Shown in pieces: positions 53,483-62,130 of a stretch of 64,000 nucleotides of DNA (its first letter is position 1; each line of letters opens with the position of its first letter). The DNA comes from Spirosoma luteum DSM 19990 (lineage in GTDB: Bacteria > Bacteroidota > Bacteroidia > Cytophagales > Spirosomataceae), in NCBI RefSeq assembly GCF_000374065.1, contig NZ_KB893290.1, positions 76,979 to 140,978 of the forward strand. Direction: 5' to 3'. Below the pieces are notes generated by a model. It saw nothing but the letters and a program-made list of their open reading frames with translations. It made no database searches and had not been told where the DNA came from. The position numbers were made by a program, and so were the translations under genes.

Positions 53483-53905
53483 TCATTCCTGGGCGTACAG
53501 GGCAAATTTCTGTAATTCTTCCTCTACTGTACGGTCAGCGTGATGTTGCTCCTGGTTGAAAATATAACGGGTAATACGGGGTACGTCGGCCGGACTTACC
53601 GAAATGGCACCATATCCCTCCTGCCAGACAAACAGCCCGTCAGTTAACTTCCCCTCGTTTATCCACCGTGACGACTCCCCTTTTATTACTTTAACAGTAC
53701 CCGCTATGGTTTGCGTCGAACGGAGAGCTACCAGGCAATGTACATGATCATCAACACCGTTGAGTATGCAGATGTCGATGTTATCATCCACCGCTTTTGT
53801 TCGGATATGATCGAACAGATTATACCGCAACTTCTTGTGCAAGAGTGATTCCCGGTTTTTCGTTGTCCAGATCAGATGAACGTAAACGGCAACGTGATTC
53901 CCCAT
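53483..53905 (-). CDS. Y1 (HUH) transposase, IS200/RAYT type
   Basis: 140 residues, full length for the Y1 transposase domain. VDDHVHCLVAL gives the HUH pair His54 and His56. RYIFNQEQHH supplies the catalytic Tyr114 and the metal-ligand Gln118. YVHLIWTTKNRES is the conserved N-terminal strand. Such enzymes cut and rejoin single-stranded DNA at hairpins. The size and lone gene (no tnpB) fit IS200 or a single-copy REP-associated transposase. All key residues are present, so it may be active. Confidence 0.92.
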   Translation of the reverse strand: MGNHVAVYVHLIWTTKNRESLLHKKLRYNLFDHIRTKAVDDNIDICILNGVDDHVHCLVALRSTQTIAGTVKVIKGESSRWINEGKLTDGLFVWQEGYGAISVSPADVPRITRYIFNQEQHHADRTVEEELQKFALYAQE

Positions 53906-53937
53906 TGACTATGAGTTAATTGTAAAGATTCGGCAAT

Positions 53938-54005
53938 CATCATCGCGTTTCGTTCCGCAAGCGGGGGAATTAATTCCCCCGCTTGCGGAACGAAACGCGA
54001 TGATG
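53938..54005. repeat. Perfect 68-base palindrome flanking the transposase gene, 5' side
   Basis: Arms of 34 bases meet with no loop: CATCATCGCGTTTCGTTCCG and onward to GAATT, then its exact complement. The core is identical to the copy at 53416-53455. It sits 32 bases upstream of the transposase start and 20 bases after the dehydratase stop. Confidence 0.9.
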
Positions 54006-54025
54006 GAAAAAAACGGGACAACCCA

Positions 54026-55747
54026 TCAATGCGAATCACGCTTGACCTCACTGCCTGAACCACCCCGGAGAAAATCGAAGTCGGCGCCTTCGTGGGCCTG
54101 CATTACGTGCCGGATATACATGTTCACGTAGCCGCGGTCGTAGCCTAAATCCAGTGGTTTGAAATGCACCAGCCGCCCGGCCAGTTCCTCATCGGACACG
54201 TGCAGGTGCAGGCTCCGGTTGTCAACGTCGAGGGTGATTAGATCACCGTTTTGTACCAGTGCGAGGTTCCCCCCCATCGCCGATTCGGGTGATATGTGCA
54301 GGACTACCGTGCCGAAACCGGTGCCGCTCATACGCCCGTCTGATATACGCACCATATCGTGTACGCCCTGGGCCAGCACCTTGGCGGGCAGCTGCATATT
54401 GCCTACTTCGGGCATGCCGGGATAGCCCTTCGGCCCTACGTTTTTCAGGACCAGTACGCAGGTGGGATCGACGTCCAGCTCGGGGTCGTCGATGCGGGTT
54501 TTGTAGTCGTCGATGTTCTCGAATACCACCGCCCGGCCGGTATGCTGCATCAGTTCGGGCGAAGCTGCCGAGGGCTTGATAACGGCTCCGTTCTGGCACA
54601 GATTTCCCCGCAGAACGGCGATACCGGATTCAGGTTTGAACGGTTCATCAACTGAAGCAATTACGGCTTTGTCGTACCGTTGGGCTTCAGCGCAGTTTTC
54701 GCCAATTGAGCGGCCATTCACTGTCAGGGCATCGTTGTTCAGGTACTGACGCAGTTCATTGATGATGGCGGGTAAACCACCGGCGTAGAACAGATCCTCC
54801 ACGAAATGCTCACCCGAAGGTTGGAGGTTAGCCAACAATGGTATTTTAGCGGACAACGTATCAAAATCGTCCAGCGACAAATCCACGCCCACGCGACCGG
54901 CAATGGCCGTCAGGTGGAGGATAAAATTGGTTGAACCACCCAGGGCGGCATTGACCATGATAGCATTCTCGAACGCCTGACGCGTCAATATCTGGGAGGG
55001 TTTTACATCTTCTTTAACCAGTTCGACCATCCGAACACCGGTCATGTGGGCCAATACTTTCCGGCGCGAATCGGCCGCTGGTATGGTGGCATTGTCCGGC
55101 AAGGCCAGCCCCAGCGATTCGACCATGGCCGCCATGGTACTGGCCGTACCCATTACGGCGCAATGCCCCTGACTGCGGGCCATACTGGCTTCGGCGGCAA
55201 TAAACTCCGCCTGGCTCATCTCCCCCATTTTGAAGGATTCGGCAAACCGCCAGAGGTCACTGGTGCCAATGCGCCGACCCTGGAAACGGCCCGCCAGCAT
55301 CGGTCCACCCGATACCACCATAGTGGGGATGTCGACGCTACACGCCCCCATTACGAGCGAAGGCGTCGTTTTGTCGCAACCGCACATCAGAATAACCCCG
55401 TCGATGGAGTTGCCCCGGATGCTTTCTTCCACATCCATACTGGCCAGATTACGAAACAGCATGGCGGTGGGTTTTATCTGGCACTCCCCCAGCGACATCA
55501 CCGGGAATTCCAGCGGAAAGCCGCCCGCTTCCCAGACGCCCCGCTTGATGGCTTCGGCCAGTTCGCGGAAGTGGGCATTGCAGGGCGTTAACTCCGACCA
55601 GGTATTGCAAATGCCAATGACGGGTTTCCCTTCAAATTCATGGTGCGGGAAACCCTGATTTTTCATCCAGGCGCGGTAAATAAAGCCGTCTTTTCCGGTG
55701 CGGCCAAACCAGTCTCTTGAGCGTAGGGGCATCTTTTCAGGTATCAA
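54026..55747 (-). CDS. IlvD/Edd family sugar-acid dehydratase (L-arabinonate dehydratase-like)
   Basis: 573 residues. The [2Fe-2S] ligands are Cys56 (SELTPCNAH), Cys124 (MCGCDKT, with Lys126) and Cys196 (SQGHCAVMG). Their spacing matches sugar-acid dehydratases such as Rhizobium L-arabinonate dehydratase rather than the [4Fe-4S] enzyme. AALGGSTNFILHL and DGRMSGTGFGTVVLHISPES are further family blocks. It turns an aldonic acid into the 2-keto-3-deoxy acid in the cytoplasm, a step of non-phosphorylative sugar oxidation. IlvD proper is less likely because the other ilv genes are absent. An alternative start is at 55732. Confidence 0.92.
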   Translation of the reverse strand: MIPEKMPLRSRDWFGRTGKDGFIYRAWMKNQGFPHHEFEGKPVIGICNTWSELTPCNAHFRELAEAIKRGVWEAGGFPLEFPVMSLGECQIKPTAMLFRNLASMDVEESIRGNSIDGVILMCGCDKTTPSLVMGACSVDIPTMVVSGGPMLAGRFQGRRIGTSDLWRFAESFKMGEMSQAEFIAAEASMARSQGHCAVMGTASTMAAMVESLGLALPDNATIPAADSRRKVLAHMTGVRMVELVKEDVKPSQILTRQAFENAIMVNAALGGSTNFILHLTAIAGRVGVDLSLDDFDTLSAKIPLLANLQPSGEHFVEDLFYAGGLPAIINELRQYLNNDALTVNGRSIGENCAEAQRYDKAVIASVDEPFKPESGIAVLRGNLCQNGAVIKPSAASPELMQHTGRAVVFENIDDYKTRIDDPELDVDPTCVLVLKNVGPKGYPGMPEVGNMQLPAKVLAQGVHDMVRISDGRMSGTGFGTVVLHISPESAMGGNLALVQNGDLITLDVDNRSLHLHVSDEELAGRLVHFKPLDLGYDRGYVNMYIRHVMQAHEGADFDFLRGGSGSEVKRDSH

Positions 55748-55890
55748 TAAACAGTAATCAGTAAAGCCGGTGAATGGGCCGTTATACTTTTAAGAGCTTC
55801 GTTTTAGTCGCCAAAACGGATGGTTTTTCCTATATGTATTCAGACATAAATAGGTCGTCTAAAGTAAGGTTAGATTATTTGAAAAGCCGG

Positions 55891-55978
55891 TTTTGTCATG
55901 CTGAGGCACGAAGCATCTCTATGTAGAGCAGTCAGAACTAAACTACATAGAGATGCTTCGTGCCTCAGCATGACAAAA
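55891..55978. repeat. Inverted repeat, TGTCAT...ATCTC family, copy C
   Basis: Perfect 36-base arms (55891-55926, 55943-55978) around a 16-base centre. Each arm has TGTC, ATGCT, a 9-base loop, AGCAT and CTC. It starts 41 bases after the stop of the BNR-repeat gene (minus strand) and may act as its terminator. Confidence 0.88.
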
Positions 55979-56018
55979 TACCCTACTGTATTTTCACTGA
56001 TCTACTAAAAAGGGCTTG

Positions 56019-59000
56019 TCAGTTCACGAACATAACGCCCTTTTCTTTCGCCATCTGGTTGATTTTTTGCAGGTTGGTGCCGATAGTTTCGGCGAGTTTC
56101 CCCAGTTGTTCGTCCACCTGTTTCGAGAGTTGCTGCCGGACCTCTTCCCCCTGTTTGGTGGGTGGATAGTCGCCCTGGGCCTGCTCCGACATCAGGTGAG
56201 CCAGCCGGTTGTTGAGCTTGATACCATAATTGAGTGGGTCCTGAACACTGCTGTTTTTAGTTTGGTGGATGGTGTTTTCAAGCCTTTTCAGCTCATCCTC
56301 AAACGTTTTGATGGCCTCGTTGACGTCTTTATTTTTAGGGTCGGCTTCCATTTTCTTTTTCAGGTAACTCAGGTCCTCGTTGATTTTTCGAATGTTGAGT
56401 ATGCCCTCATTGGCCTGTGTTACCTTGTCCCGCACTTTCATCAGGAAGTCGAACTGGGCCTGAAAATCGGCCGGGGTAGTCGTCAGGCGCGGGTCTTTCA
56501 GTATCTCGAAGTCCTGGGTTTGTGACTGGCCGTTCACCGTTAGCCGAACCTTGTAGATACCGGGTACGGCTTTGGGTCCCATGTTGGGAGAACCGTAAAA
56601 CACCATGCCCGGAAATGTTTTGTAGCCGGGGTAGCGCATGTCCCACACAAAACGGGCGCCACCGGCTTTCACGGTCAGCTGATTGGCTTTCTCCTTCGCT
56701 TTGTTGCTGAACGACCGGATGGTGTCGCCATCGCTCTCCAGAATATCGAGCCGGACATCTGATTTCCCATCGATATTCTTTACAAAATAATGGATCAGCA
56801 CACCGTTGGGGTGGTTTTCGCCTTCCAGTGAGGCCTCCCGTTTGCTGCTCCCCGCCATACGGTAGGACGGCATAGGCTTATACAGCACAACGTCCTTTAC
56901 TGTCTGATCCTTATTGAGCTGATGCAGGGGAGTGAGGTCGTCAATCAGCCAGAAACTGCGCCCGTGGGTAGCGGCAATCAGGTTGTCATTTTTTACGGCC
57001 AGGTCATGGATGGGCACCGGGGGCAGGTTAAGCTGTAGTTTCGACCAGCGCTCCCCATCATCAAACGAAACCCAAACGCCTTTTTCGGTACCGGCGTACA
57101 GCAGCCCTTTTCGCTTCGGGTCGGCCCGAACAACCCGCACGAATTCATCAGCGGGGATACCTTTGGTGGCTACGGTCCAGGTTTTTCCATAGTCAAGCGT
57201 TCTGTAGATATAAGGCGTGTAGTCGCCAAATTTGTAGGCCGTAGCGGCAATGTACGCCCCACCTTTCACGAACGGATTCACCTCCACCGCATTGATCATG
57301 TTGAACTTTGGCGACAGGGAAGGGGTAACGTTTTTCCAGGTTTTTCCGGCGTCGGTAGTCAGTTGTACCAGCCCATCGTCGGAGCCGGTCCATATTTCGC
57401 CTTCCGTGTAGGGCGATTCGGCAGCGGCAAAAACATTGGCGTAATATTCGGCTCCGGTATTATCCTGCGTAATCAGCCCACCCGATGATTTGATGGTTTC
57501 GGGATCGGCCCTCGTCAGGTCGGGGCTTATCACGTCCCAGCTTTCACCCCCGTTGTAACTGACGTGCAGGTGGTTGGAACCGGCATAGAGTTTTTTGGGG
57601 TTGTGCGGGCTAAAAAAGACGGGGTAGTTCCAGTTGAAGCGGTATTTCATAACGTCGGCACCGGAACCGGCGGGCAGGTCGGGGTATACGTTGGTCGATC
57701 GTTCCTGCCCTGTAGCCAGATCCTGCATGGTCATGTATCCTTTGTAATCACCACCATACACCACCTCGGGGTGTAGCGGGTCGGGCGCCAGGTGGGCACT
57801 CTCGCCAATGGCCAGCGCCGTCCAGTCCTTTTCGGTTACGGCACTGCCCGTTGTGCGGTGCGGAATACGGATGCTGGTGTTATCCTGCTGAGCCCCGTAA
57901 ATACGGTACGGAAAACTGTTGTCGGTCGATACCCGGTAGAACTGCGCCGTTGGCTGGTTGTGGTAGGTGGTCCAGTTGTTACCGCCATCGTTGGACACCT
58001 GCCCACCCCCGTCATCGCCAATGATCATGCGCTGGTTGTTATCGGGGTCAATCCAGAGGTCGTGGTGGTCGCCGTGGGGCGCGTTTTTCAGCTCAAAGGT
58101 TTTGCCGCCATCTTTGGATACGCCGTAGCTCACGTTCATCACGTACACCAGGTCTTCGTTTTGGGAGTCGGCGTAAATGCGGCAGTAGTACCAGGCCCGT
58201 TGGAGCAGGGCACGGTCCTGATTGATCCGGCTCCACGTTTTACCGGCATCGTCGGAGCGGTACACGCCGGGTGCTTCGGAGTTTTCAATGATGGCCCACA
58301 CGCGGCTGGAGTTTTTGGGCGACAGCGTGACGCCAATAATGCCGTTGGTTCCTTTAGGCATCCCCGGCTTATCGGAGAGGTTCTCCCAGGTGTCCCCCCC
58401 GTCGGTACTTTTCCAGAGTTTGGAATCGGGGCCACCGCTGTCCATCCGGTAGCCGTTGCGCTTTATGTTCCAGGTGCTGGCGTACATGATACGTGGGTTG
58501 TTCGGATCGAGAATCAGGTCGGCAGCTGCGGCCTGGTCGTTGATGTACAGAATCTTTTTCCAGGTCTGTCCACCATCCGTGCTGCGAAAAATACCCCGCG
58601 TGCTGTTGGGTTTCCACAAATTACCCATGGCCGCTACGTAGACCAGGTCCGGATTTTTGGGGTGGACCCGGATGCGGGCAATGTGTTTGGAATCCGTCAG
58701 GCCAATGCTTTTCCAGGTCGTTCCGGCATCGGTCGATTTCCAGAGTCCATTGCCGGAGGCTACGTTGTTGCGCAGGGTTTGCTCCCCCTCTCCCACGTAA
58801 ATCACATTGGGGTCACTTTCGGCCACGGTCACGGCCCCAACGGTGCCGCCAAAGTAGTTGTCCGTTATGTTGCCCCAGGTTTGCCCGGCATCGGTCGTCC
58901 GCCAGACACCGCTCCCTACACTGCCAAAATAATACAGGTTAGGTTTGCCCTTTACGCCCGTAACGGTACAGGAACGTCCACCCCGGAACGGCCCTAGCTC

Positions 59001-59129
59001 CCGCCATTTGATGCCCTCATACAGGACTGGGTCAAACATCAGCGATGCGCTGGCTTTGGGCTGCTGCGCTTGAGCAACATGAATTAATAGCAGGCTGGCT
59101 GTAAGGCAGATAAGGAGTTGTTTGAGCAT
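56019..59129 (-). CDS. Giant sortilin/VPS10-like BNR-repeat protein, secreted
   Basis: 1036 residues from the ATG that opens a signal peptide (MLKQLLICLTASLLLIHVAQ). About eleven BNR/Asp-box motifs of the SxDxGxTW type occur (STDAGTTWKS, STDGGQTWKK, SDDAGKTWSR, TTDAGKTWKN, SFDDGERWSK), forming one or two beta-propellers. Residues after about 740 form a beta-sandwich and a charged coiled-coil region (KVRDKVTQANEGILNIRKIN). The family is annotated as glycosyl hydrolase BNR or VPS10-domain protein; catalysis is unproven. No T9SS tail is visible. It is probably periplasmic or surface bound. Confidence 0.87.
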   Translation of the reverse strand: MLKQLLICLTASLLLIHVAQAQQPKASASLMFDPVLYEGIKWRELGPFRGGRSCTVTGVKGKPNLYYFGSVGSGVWRTTDAGQTWGNITDNYFGGTVGAVTVAESDPNVIYVGEGEQTLRNNVASGNGLWKSTDAGTTWKSIGLTDSKHIARIRVHPKNPDLVYVAAMGNLWKPNSTRGIFRSTDGGQTWKKILYINDQAAAADLILDPNNPRIMYASTWNIKRNGYRMDSGGPDSKLWKSTDGGDTWENLSDKPGMPKGTNGIIGVTLSPKNSSRVWAIIENSEAPGVYRSDDAGKTWSRINQDRALLQRAWYYCRIYADSQNEDLVYVMNVSYGVSKDGGKTFELKNAPHGDHHDLWIDPDNNQRMIIGDDGGGQVSNDGGNNWTTYHNQPTAQFYRVSTDNSFPYRIYGAQQDNTSIRIPHRTTGSAVTEKDWTALAIGESAHLAPDPLHPEVVYGGDYKGYMTMQDLATGQERSTNVYPDLPAGSGADVMKYRFNWNYPVFFSPHNPKKLYAGSNHLHVSYNGGESWDVISPDLTRADPETIKSSGGLITQDNTGAEYYANVFAAAESPYTEGEIWTGSDDGLVQLTTDAGKTWKNVTPSLSPKFNMINAVEVNPFVKGGAYIAATAYKFGDYTPYIYRTLDYGKTWTVATKGIPADEFVRVVRADPKRKGLLYAGTEKGVWVSFDDGERWSKLQLNLPPVPIHDLAVKNDNLIAATHGRSFWLIDDLTPLHQLNKDQTVKDVVLYKPMPSYRMAGSSKREASLEGENHPNGVLIHYFVKNIDGKSDVRLDILESDGDTIRSFSNKAKEKANQLTVKAGGARFVWDMRYPGYKTFPGMVFYGSPNMGPKAVPGIYKVRLTVNGQSQTQDFEILKDPRLTTTPADFQAQFDFLMKVRDKVTQANEGILNIRKINEDLSYLKKKMEADPKNKDVNEAIKTFEDELKRLENTIHQTKNSSVQDPLNYGIKLNNRLAHLMSEQAQGDYPPTKQGEEVRQQLSKQVDEQLGKLAETIGTNLQKINQMAKEKGVMFVN

Positions 59130-59194
59130 ACGAACGGGTAGTTGATAAAGTAATGGGAATATGGGTAGACGGTCAGGCAAGCGGCAATCCATAA

Positions 59195-59270
59195 AAAGTC
59201 CCGGAGAGACTAGCTAACGTAAGTCCCCGACGGACTTCCAATCCATTGCCGTTGGGCTTCAGCCAACGGT
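59195..59270. repeat. Cluster of small hairpins, REP-like
   Basis: Within 76 bases lie AAGTCC/GGACTT (59221-59236) and CCGTTGG...CCAACGG (59249-59269), preceded by AGTC/GACT around 59196. The last hairpin has a GC-rich stem and TTCA loop like many bacterial REP units. It is the only structure in the interval between the BNR gene and the lactonase remnant. Confidence 0.4.
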
Positions 59271-59359
59271 GTATAAGCAAAAGGATAGTCTACCCCAAAA
59301 ATAGTCAGACTATTCTTTTTTCAGCGGATTTTTAACCCGTATTACCAATAATAAATGGT

Positions 59360-59727
59360 TTATAACGGATTTGCCAAAAGAAAAATGACATGAATTAAAC
59401 TTTCACATTCAATCCCAATTTCTGTAGCTGTCAGTTTACCGGTTCGTTTATCCCGTTTAAAAATAGTGATGTTATCCGAATCGTGGTTGGCCTCCAGCCC
59501 AAAACTACCCGTAGGGTCAATGGCGAAGTTACGGGCGTTTTGCTATTAACGGGCTGATAGCCAAACAGCGTGAGCTGCCCCGTTTTGGGAGCGATGCTGA
59601 AAACAGCCAGACTCTCATGGCCGCGGTTAGACGCGTACAGAAACCGGCCATCGGGCGATGTATGAATGTTAGCCGCCCACTTCCGGCCCATATAGTCATC
59701 GGACTCCTGATTTTCATAGCTTCTCAT
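59360..59727 (-). pseudogene. 3' part of a lactonase-family (6-phosphogluconolactonase-like) gene, frameshifted
   Basis: Frame one reads MGRKWAANIHTSPDGRFLYA, then SNRGHESLAVFSI, the C-terminal block of the seven-bladed lactonase (PF10282) family. At a CCC run (59533-59535) one base appears missing. After that point the neighbouring frame continues RNFAIDPTGSFGLEANHDSD, then NITIFKRDKRTGKL, to TAA at 59360-59362. The N-terminal two thirds are absent; the FMN oxidase gene ends right at the break (59732). It is therefore both truncated and frameshifted. Intact relatives hydrolyse sugar lactones, which would suit the neighbouring sugar-acid dehydratase. Confidence 0.75.
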
Positions 59728-59731
59728 CAAT

Positions 59732-60832
59732 TTATGTCCAGATAACAGAGCGGTCAACGCTGGCAATGGTTGATCGGCCCGTCAGGATCATGGCCAGTTC
59801 AAGTTCATTTCTGAGGATGTTCATGACGTTGGCTACGCCTTCGGCACCTCCGCAGGCCAGTCCGAAACAAACGGGTTTACCCACCAGTACGGCCTGCGCG
59901 CCCAGGGCGAGGGCTTTCAGCACATCGGTTCCCCGGCGGATACCGCCATCCATCAAAATGGGAATGCGTCCGTTTACCCGCTCGGCCACGCGGGGCAGAG
60001 CCTCAATGGTAGCGGGTACCGTGTCCAGATTCCTACCGCCGTGGTTGGACACAATAATGCCCGACACCCCGGCCTGAATGGCCTTTTCAGCATCGCCGGG
60101 ATTAATAATCCCTTTCAGCATAATGGGTAGTCTGGTAAACGATTGCAGCCAGTCGATGTCCTGCCAGGTAAACGGCTTCGTTTCGGACAGGAATCCAGGC
60201 ATGTGGGGTGTTCGTACACCGTCGGGCAGTGCAAACCCCGCTTTTTCCTGCCGGTTGCGAATACCGGGTACGGGGGTATCAACGGTTACGCACAGCACGC
60301 GGCAGCCCTGGTCCTCAGCCTCCTGCACAAGGGCTTTGGTAAGTGCCCGGTCGTCGCGCACATAGAGCTGAAACCACAGGGGCTGGGTAGCCACGGCGGC
60401 TACTTCGTGCATGGGCGTGGTGGTGAAGGAGCTAACTACGTAGGTAGCGTTCGCAGCCCCTGCCCCACGGGCCGTGGCGAGTTCCCCCTCGGGGTGCATG
60501 AGTTGATGGTAAGCCGTTGGGGCAATTAAAATGGGGTACGCCAGTTCCTGCCCAAACAGCGTAACGCGGGTATCAATCTGGCTCACATCAGTCAGGACCG
60601 TTGGGTTGAGTTTAATACTGTCCAGGGCCTGCCGGTTCCAGCGGAGGGTTAATTCATCGGCAGCCCCACTCGCCACGTATTCGTAGGCCATCGGGGTCAT
60701 TTTCCCCTCCGCCATGCGCTCGATATCGAACAGGTTCAGGGGCGAAGCCAGGCCCGGTGACGTACCCAGCGCACCTACTCTATGGCTTATATCCTGTTCC
60801 ATCTGTCTGCTCTGTCCGTTTGAATCACGCAT
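59732..60832 (-). CDS. FMN-dependent alpha-hydroxy-acid oxidase/dehydrogenase
   Basis: 366 residues. YVASGAADELTLRWNRQALD and PILIAPTAYHQLMHPEGELA bind FMN at the N-terminal side. Tyr157 (WFQLYVRD), Lys240 (PIMLKGI), His264 and Arg267 (VSNHGGRNLD) form the catalytic set, and ILMDGGIRRGTDVLKALALG binds the FMN phosphate. The family oxidises lactate, glycolate or similar 2-hydroxy acids to 2-oxo acids with O2 or another acceptor. No signal peptide is present, so it is cytoplasmic. A later start at Met11 is possible. Confidence 0.93.
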   Translation of the reverse strand: MRDSNGQSRQMEQDISHRVGALGTSPGLASPLNLFDIERMAEGKMTPMAYEYVASGAADELTLRWNRQALDSIKLNPTVLTDVSQIDTRVTLFGQELAYPILIAPTAYHQLMHPEGELATARGAGAANATYVVSSFTTTPMHEVAAVATQPLWFQLYVRDDRALTKALVQEAEDQGCRVLCVTVDTPVPGIRNRQEKAGFALPDGVRTPHMPGFLSETKPFTWQDIDWLQSFTRLPIMLKGIINPGDAEKAIQAGVSGIIVSNHGGRNLDTVPATIEALPRVAERVNGRIPILMDGGIRRGTDVLKALALGAQAVLVGKPVCFGLACGGAEGVANVMNILRNELELAMILTGRSTIASVDRSVIWT

Positions 60833-61030
60833 AAAAACGCGCCTTATTAGGTAGAAAAACGCCCTTCTGTATCGCCAATTGAAGACAGATTCAGCCCGTT
60901 TTTACTACCAATTACTTATTGCACAATGTATTTAGTACATTGGAACGTAAGTTTTCTGCTGTTACTGAAGATTCCTCCTTCCGCACCGGCGGACCGGTCG
61001 GAAGGACAGAAAACGTTTGTTACACTGTAC

Positions 61031-62098
61031 TCAGTGCTTCACCGCCTGGTAATGCTCTTTCAATACATCGGCGCCGAAGTCATTGCCTTTTTCGCGCAGG
61101 ATGGCGTGGATGTGGTTGCCGTCGTTCTGAAAACCAACGTTATCGTACTCAATCAAAAAATCGGGGCCGTTGATGATGTAGTAGTGCGGTTTGTTATTTT
61201 CCAGACTACCCACCCAGGCAAAGTACACCTTATCGAGCCCCGATTTCAGGATTTTGCTGAACAACTGGTGGGCTTTCTGGTGCTCGAAATTATGGGTGTA
61301 TTCCTGAATCAATAGTTTCAGCATATCCAGCTGAGCCTCACTAAACTGCGCGGCCGGGATGCCGTAGTAAGTGGTAATGCGCTGGCTGCTTTGGGGGTTG
61401 GTTATAATATCTTTTGGAACGTCCTGCGGGAGCATGGCTACTTTTTTCTGGGCCTCCGTCAGGGCGTTGATAAGCATAAATCCGTAATCCTCCTCCTTGC
61501 TCAGTACCCGCAGACCCGCGTACTTGGCCGACTTCACTTCGGCGGGGTCGGTACCCACAAAATAGGGCGACATGACGATGTTCTTCCCATCCGACGTAAG
61601 GCTCAGTGCCATGTGGTGCCCGCCAAAATTCAGGCCCCAGGGTTCGGTAGCCTGTGGCTTACCCCAGACGGAGATGTAGTAGTTCCCGTGTGCCCACTTC
61701 AGATTCTGCATCTGGGTCAGCATCTTCTGATTGATCTCGCCCTTGTCGAAGGCCTGCTGGTAAAGCGTGTTCAGAATATCGTCCAGTTGCATGATACTGG
61801 TTGTTTTCAGGTACCCCTGCGAACTGAGCATGGCCGACAGCACCCGATGAAAGGCCATCCGACTTTTGTCGGACAGGGAACCGTACTGTATGCCTGGACG
61901 AGGAGCCATACCCACGGGTAAATTCGTCCATTTATACCGCAAGCTATCGGTAAAGGCGTACTGAGTCTTTCGTAACTCTTCGGCACTGAGCGTACTCAAA
62001 AACCGACTTGCCGACTCGGCAGCCGTACTACCCGGCTGGGCCAGTCCCCGGAGGGTGAACAGCAGGCAAAAGACTAGGAAATACGTACTTTGTTTCAT
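61031..62098 (-). CDS. DUF3500 domain protein, secreted
   Basis: 355 residues. Signal peptide MKQSTYFLVFCLLFTLRGLA with cleavage near QPG. The DUF3500 body shows YISVWGKPQATEPWGLNFGG (then HHMALSL), the conserved MSPYFVGTDPAEV, and the C-terminal HYYIINGPDFLIEYDNVG with GNHIHAILREKGNDFG. The His-rich sites suggest metal binding, but no reaction is established for the family. It lies 32 bases downstream of a serine-hydrolase gene on the same strand, probably co-transcribed. Confidence 0.9.
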   Translation of the reverse strand: MKQSTYFLVFCLLFTLRGLAQPGSTAAESASRFLSTLSAEELRKTQYAFTDSLRYKWTNLPVGMAPRPGIQYGSLSDKSRMAFHRVLSAMLSSQGYLKTTSIMQLDDILNTLYQQAFDKGEINQKMLTQMQNLKWAHGNYYISVWGKPQATEPWGLNFGGHHMALSLTSDGKNIVMSPYFVGTDPAEVKSAKYAGLRVLSKEEDYGFMLINALTEAQKKVAMLPQDVPKDIITNPQSSQRITTYYGIPAAQFSEAQLDMLKLLIQEYTHNFEHQKAHQLFSKILKSGLDKVYFAWVGSLENNKPHYYIINGPDFLIEYDNVGFQNDGNHIHAILREKGNDFGADVLKEHYQAVKH

Positions 62099-62130
62099 GA
62101 GTAAGGGTAGTTAGGTAGGGGAATTGAAAC

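Larger units (their letters stand above)
53416..54005 (-). mobile_element. IS200/RAYT-type unit: Y1 transposase between two matching palindromes
   Basis: A Y1 transposase gene (53483-53905) is bracketed by two copies of the same palindrome (53416-53455 and 53938-54005). It interrupts a run of minus-strand sugar-metabolism genes. IS200/IS605 elements carry subterminal hairpins, and RAYT genes are flanked by REP hairpins; both fit. No target-site duplication is expected for either type. Confidence 0.6.

Noticed and set aside
53416..54005. CRISPR-like repeat structure
   Set aside because: Only two palindrome copies are present, separated by a transposase gene, with no regular spacers and no cas genes.
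55046..55658. Plus-strand frames of 142-181 codons
   Set aside because: Antisense to the sugar-acid dehydratase gene, with His/Arg/Gly-rich composition typical of shadows.
57792..58997. Long open frame of 401 codons on the plus strand
   Set aside because: It lies wholly antisense to the BNR-repeat gene, has Val/Gly-biased low-complexity composition and no domain; it is a shadow of that GC-rich coding region.
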